From Onchocerca volvulus (taxonomy: Eukaryota; Nematoda; Chromadorea; Rhabditida; Onchocercidae), in contig HG738140.1 of NCBI GenBank assembly GCA_000499405.2, positions 6,432,158 to 6,496,157 on the forward strand: DNA of 64,000 nt. Direction: 5' to 3'. Shown here piece by piece: positions 60,310 through 64,000 of the stretch (position 1 is its first letter; each line of letters opens with the position of its first letter). Under the pieces are notes generated by a model that was not told the origin of the DNA, ran no database searches, and was given only the letters and a program-made list of their open reading frames with translations. Position numbers and translations under genes: made by a program.

Positions 60310-60600
60310 TTTTTTAGACTCCAAATTCTTTCACACATTGAATAGGGTACTTTCAAGTTTTTTTTTTGTCAGCTTTAACTTATTTTTACTTTTGCATCCA
60401 TTATTTGTATTTGAAAACTTTTAGACTTGTTTTTTGGTAGGCATCGATTTATGACATATCAAAGTGAAAAGTTTTGGGCTTGTTTTTTCTTCGGCTCCGG
60501 AATGTGTCACATATTGAATTGGAATTGTTTTTAGATCTTTTTTTTTCAATTTAAACTCATTTACACCTTTGCATTCATTATTTATGTACCATTTCCTTCA
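60310..60600. repeat. Diverged tandem duplication, about 180 bp
   Basis: ACTCCAAATTCTTTCACACA..TTGCATCCATTATTTGTA near 60,317-60,410 is repeated as GCTCCGGAATGTGTCACATA..TTGCATTCATTATTTATG near 60,494-60,587. Confidence 0.65.
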
Positions 60601-60726
60601 TGATTGACATGATAAGTGACCATTCTGATTCCATTGTTATCAACAGCTGAGAAAAATTTTTACTAAAAAAATGATATATCACTTTATTGACTTTACGTGA
60701 AAAATTGATGAGATGAATGTGAAATA

Positions 60727-61102
60727 TCAACAAATCCGATCATTGAATATAAACATTTCTTCAACAAAAGTTAAAGTTTTATGAGATTTTTGTGCTCCTA
60801 AAAACATGAAGGATTTCTTCTTTTTCTTCTTCTTCTTCTTCTTTTGCTTGATTGTACTAAAAAAAAAAAATAAATGAAACTAAGAAGTTAAGTTCAAACA
60901 AGTAAGTTGAATTTAACGATTAAAATTTGAATAATAAATTAAAAAAATTAATTTATTTAGACTAATTTCAAACTATCAGTCATCAGTTATCAGATATTAT
61001 CATTCATTTCTCGCATAAACAATTGTCTTCTTTTTGGCTTTACTTCCCCGTTCTCTTCCCTTGCTTCTTGGCTAAGCAAAACGAGGATAAGATTTTAGAA
61101 AA
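60727..61102 (-). CDS. Possible 3' end of a minus-strand gene, two exons (weak)
   Basis: On the minus strand, acceptor TTCCACTCAG precedes 59 bases (61,102 to 61,044) ending GGAA|GTAAAG. Acceptor poly-T-TTTTAG then precedes 130 bases (60,856 to 60,727). Joined in phase they read FSKILSSFCLAKKQGKRTG, a poly-Lys run from a CTT repeat, and SFMFLGAQKSHKTLTFVEEM to a stop. Because the repeat keeps all three frames open, the coding call is uncertain. Confidence 0.2.
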
Positions 61103-61335
61103 CTGAGTGGAATGTTGTTTGAAAATATCATTCAAAATCTCATAAAAGTAGATTGAAAAACAAGATAAGACTAGAACGTTTCATTGTAAAAATAATTTGA
61201 AATATGTTGATATGAATAAATGCCGAAGATTTTAGACTTAAAAGATTTCATACATTTTTTTGCTATTGTTCAAAGATGAAATGACAAAAGGAATTCATTC
61301 ATTTGATAGTGGATTCTGAATAGCAGCAAACTTAC

Positions 61336-61434
61336 GAATAGCGAATTCTAAAGAATCAGCAAATAGCGAATTACTAATAGCGAATTCTAAAGAATCAGCA
61401 AATAGCGAATTACTAATAGCGAATTCTAAAGAAT
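61336..61434. repeat. 39-bp tandem repeat, about 2.5 copies
   Basis: Unit AATAGCGAATTCTAAAGAATCAGCAAATAGCGAATTAC in two nearly identical copies plus a partial third; each unit contains a shorter internal repeat of AATAGCGAATT. Confidence 0.9.
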
Positions 61435-61872
61435 CTACGAGAAAAAAATTTGCAAATAACAGATTCATCAGAACTTATTGTTTTGCCGTAGAAGAACACA
61501 GATAAATTCAAATTTTTTGGTTTAAAATGATGAGCACAAATATTGAAAAATGATTAAATTTGCAAATTAATTGATCAAATTGAATAATCTTTCTTGTAAT
61601 TTAACCAAATTTCATGTATTAATGATAATAATTTTAACAGTGAAATATTATTGTTAATAATTATTAGATAAAAATAATGACTATCAGTAAAAATTTCAAT
61701 AGAACTGAAAAATTGTTAGAAATGGTATGAATATATAAATATATTTTATATAGTTAAAATTTGCATATTGAAAAATATATCAAAATTAATATAATTTGCA
61801 TAAAAATGAAAAAAAAAATTATATAAATTTGAAAAATTTTGAAATTAATTATATCAGTTACTTCAAGTTCCA

Positions 61873-62001
61873 ATGGAATCAAGTTCTTACTTTGGCTTTG
61901 GTCGAAAACCAGGCTTTAAGGGCAATAGTATATATTATACAATTGATGAGGAATTTATTAGTAGTGATGTGACAACGGGACCAATTAATCAAATATATAA
62001 G
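61873..62001 (+). CDS. First exon of an unrecognised gene
   Basis: ATG at 61,873; 43 codons reading MESSSYFGFGRKPGFKGNSI, then YYTIDEEFISSDV..NQIYK, to donor AAG|GTGTGC. Composition and codon use are clearly coding-like against the flanks. Leaves in phase 0, as required by the next exon at 63,181. No signal peptide or known motif seen. The gene continues past the right edge. Confidence 0.6.
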
Positions 62002-62380
62002 GTGTGCCATAAAATCGAAGCTAATTAATTGCAAAAATCCTAATAATCACAATTAATCAATGATTATAATTAAAATTTTAATTTAAATTGTTAATTTTAG
62101 GAATAAAATAGTACCACACAATTAAAACTTATTTACTATAGTAAATTTAATGATCCTAATCGGTTAATTCTTGTAATTAAAACAGTTATAATTAAATAGT
62201 TTTCGATAGTATAAATCCGAACTTTCTTTTTTTATTGAAGTTTAAAAATTCTCACTTTACATAATTTAATACACTTTTTATAATCATTATCTATTTTTAA
62301 TGGAAAATTATTCTTCCGAAAATTAATGATTACTTAATCATTTTCATGGTGAAATATTTTTCGGAAATCGCTATTTCTAA

Positions 62381-62545
62381 GAATCAATAGTGGGTCTTAA
62401 GCATCCTAATATAGGTAATATTACCGGTACAGGTGATTATTTGAAAGGTAACGTCTCAGGTGATTTTAATAAATCAATTCCCGCATTGGAAATTAATTAC
62501 AAGAATCGGACTGGGTATAAACTAATTATTCGAGTAAAAATTTGA
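62381..62545 (+). CDS. Orphan coding-like ORF (fragment or terminal exon)
   Basis: Open from after TAA at 62,378 to TGA at 62,543. Reads SIVGLKHPNIGNITGTGDYL, KGNVSGDFNKSIPALEINYK, then NRTGYKLIIRVKI. Gly/Asn/Thr content and regular codon use are unlike the intronic DNA around. A possible acceptor, ATTTCTAAG at 62,380, would admit it only in phase 1, whereas the exon at 61,873 ends in phase 0, so it does not fit that gene. Could be the last exon of another transcript, an alternative end, or a pseudogene piece. No family recognised. Confidence 0.35.
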   Translation, partial: ESIVGLKHPNIGNITGTGDYLKGNVSGDFNKSIPALEINYKNRTGYKLIIRVKI

Positions 62546-63180
62546 CTTTAATGGCAATAACTTGTTTCCGATTAGTTTTTCTGGATTTAAATTTGTAAAA
62601 AGATTTAATAAAATTGAGCCTCTCTTTTGTAAAATTCAGAAAAAAAAAGTGGAGATTCAAAAAAATGAACAAATTGATGTACTCAGAAACTGTGCAAAAT
62701 TACCATAAATTAATTTCCATATAGAAATAAACGCAAATTTAATTTGTATAATGTTTTCTTCCTATTTTTGCGATGCAGAAGTTATGGATTAGGGATGAAA
62801 TAAAATGAACTTCCATTTATTTCATTAAGAAAATTGAATAATCAAAAGTTCTTCTTATCATTGATGATTCGGACTGTTTCAATTTAACAAATTAATTTGA
62901 GATAGTTTTGCATGAAAAAAATTTATCGTATCTACCGAAATTGAAAATTAGCAAAAAAAATATGATCAAGTTTTGTTCAAATGAGATTAAAATTCCAGAA
63001 AAATTTGACGAATTTTTCATACAAAATTTTCACAAATTAATTTTTATAAAAAAATTAACTCAAATTTAATTATTTTTCTCCATTTTTACTACTATTTATT
63101 ATCAAATATGAAGACATTCTTTCATTAAATTAAATTCTTCCATCTTTTTTCTTCTTCTTTTCCTCTTTAATTAATTATAG

Positions 63181-63258
63181 GATGAAATTATGGAAAGTAA
63201 TGATAAGAATGCAACGAAACATCTTTTATCAATGTATGCCACACCAACGCTAAACAAT
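63181..63258 (+). CDS. Second exon of the unrecognised gene
   Basis: Acceptor TTAATTATAG, donor AAT|GTATAC. Encodes DEIMESNDKNATKHLLSMYA and TPTLNN. Phase 0 both ends. Confidence 0.55.
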
Positions 63259-63478
63259 GTATACTATTGTCTCACTTTTCAAATTCAATTGATTTTTTAC
63301 GAAATTTAAAAAAAAAAAATGACCTGATTGATTTGCAGCTTTTTTCTTTCAAATTTTAATTGAGCAATTATTAACACAAAAAAGAAAAAGAAATGGCTTA
63401 ATAATTTTGCAACTTTCTTTTCCAAAATTAAATTTAAAATTTTTTCGCAATCGCCGCCTTTTTCTCATTTTTTTTAAG

Positions 63479-63535
63479 ATCCGTAGCATTATCGATGATG
63501 ATAATGGAATGGATAATTCCATATATCCTCAGCAG
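63479..63535 (+). CDS. Third exon of the unrecognised gene
   Basis: Acceptor CATTTTTTTTAAG, donor CAG|GTATGG. Encodes IRSIIDDDNGMDNSIYPQQ, 19 codons, phase 0 both ends. Three consecutive phase-0 joins support a single transcript; further exons lie beyond 64,000. Confidence 0.5.
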
Positions 63536-63812
63536 GTATGGAATTTAAATTAGTCAAAATTTCCTAATCCGATTTTTGAATGTTGTGAAGATGGGACAAA
63601 TGAAATTTAAACAATGTTGAAATTTAGCTTAATTTTGCAAATTTTTTTCCAATTTTTAATCGAGCAATTTAAATGATGCGGAAATTCAATTAATTTTACA
63701 ACTTCTTTTAAAATTTTAATTGGGTGGGCATTGATATCAAGCAACTTGCCTTATCTATTTAACCATTCATTTAACTGAAGATCATAATTCCATTATCATT
63801 AACATTATCACC

Positions 63813-63820
63813 ATTATTAC

Positions 63821-63866
<46 letters not shown>

Positions 63867-63882
63867 GTTATTATTATTATTA
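63813..63882. repeat. (ATT)n microsatellite
   Basis: More than twenty ATT triplets with few interruptions, in the last visible intron. Confidence 0.95.
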
Positions 63883-64000
63883 GCAAATTTTCACATTTAT
63901 TTTACTGATCACTTATTTTTATTGCAAGAGAAAATTGGGATAGCGAATAAAAAGGATTGATAAATTATTCCTTTAATCATTATCATCAATCAATTTATTT

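Larger units (their letters stand above)
59704..61872. other. Mostly non-coding, repeats and a weak minus-strand exon pair
   Basis: AT-rich DNA with a diverged duplication (60,310-60,600), a CTT run near 60,820-60,843, a 39-bp repeat (61,336-61,434) and the doubtful minus-strand exons listed separately. Confidence 0.6.

Noticed and set aside
1..64000. Transposon, CRISPR, rRNA or tRNA genes
   Set aside because: Found no reverse transcriptase or transposase frame, no regularly spaced CRISPR-type repeats, and no tRNA-like cloverleaf or rRNA-like stretch on inspection; a tRNA scan was not possible.

Overview
The window looks like nematode nuclear DNA, probably from the Spirurina/filarial side. 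It is very AT-rich and full of poly-A/T tracts and diverged tandem repeats. Introns are bounded by C. elegans-like donors (GTAAGT, GTTAGT, GTATGT) and TTTCAG/TTTTAG acceptors. The assignment rests on splice-site style, base composition and gene structure only; no database search was possible.

Most of the window (15,462-56,527, + strand) is one gene. It encodes a LAR-family receptor protein tyrosine phosphatase, the counterpart of C. elegans ptp-3 (Drosophila Lar, vertebrate PTPRF/PTPRS/PTPRD). I traced 27 exons by splice signals and reading phase: a signal-peptide exon, three FN3 repeats, an 18.7-kb intron, two more FN3-like repeats and a membrane-proximal region, one transmembrane helix, a LAR-type juxtamembrane segment, an active-type phosphatase domain D1 and a second domain D2. 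The signal-peptide exon splices in phase straight to an FN3 exon, so this is probably the short (PTP-3B-like) isoform; Ig exons of a long isoform would lie left of the window. All phases agree except that one exon of length 3n+2 between 47,107 and 48,941 could not be placed securely.

The 18.7-kb intron between FN3-3 and FN3-4 is the most unusual place. It holds several coding-looking blocks: a 177-codon ATG-initiated block at 35,828 built on an exact internal duplication (two Cys and two Trp at identical spacing), an Arg-rich 56-codon ORF at 40,581, a 507-nt phase-1/phase-1 cassette-like block at 41,131, and a short ATG block at 44,175. All can end in phase 1 (40,581 only through a GC donor), as required by the FN3-4 acceptor at 44,758. 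They may be alternative starts or cassettes of the receptor, or a nested gene. The intron also contains a zero-length AG|GTAAGT site of recursive-splicing type.

Downstream, 58,982-59,440 is an intronless Arg/Ser-rich protamine-like protein with an in-frame 30-bp repeat. From 61,873 to the right edge lie three in-phase exons of an unrecognised gene cut by the window, and an unattached coding-like ORF at 62,381-62,545. A weak minus-strand exon pair is possible at 60,727-61,102.

The left 15.4 kb shows no convincing exon. It is non-coding (distal intron or intergenic) with several diverged tandem arrays. Introns throughout carry minisatellites, and two near-perfect hairpins stand out (12,337-12,378 and 46,519-46,596).
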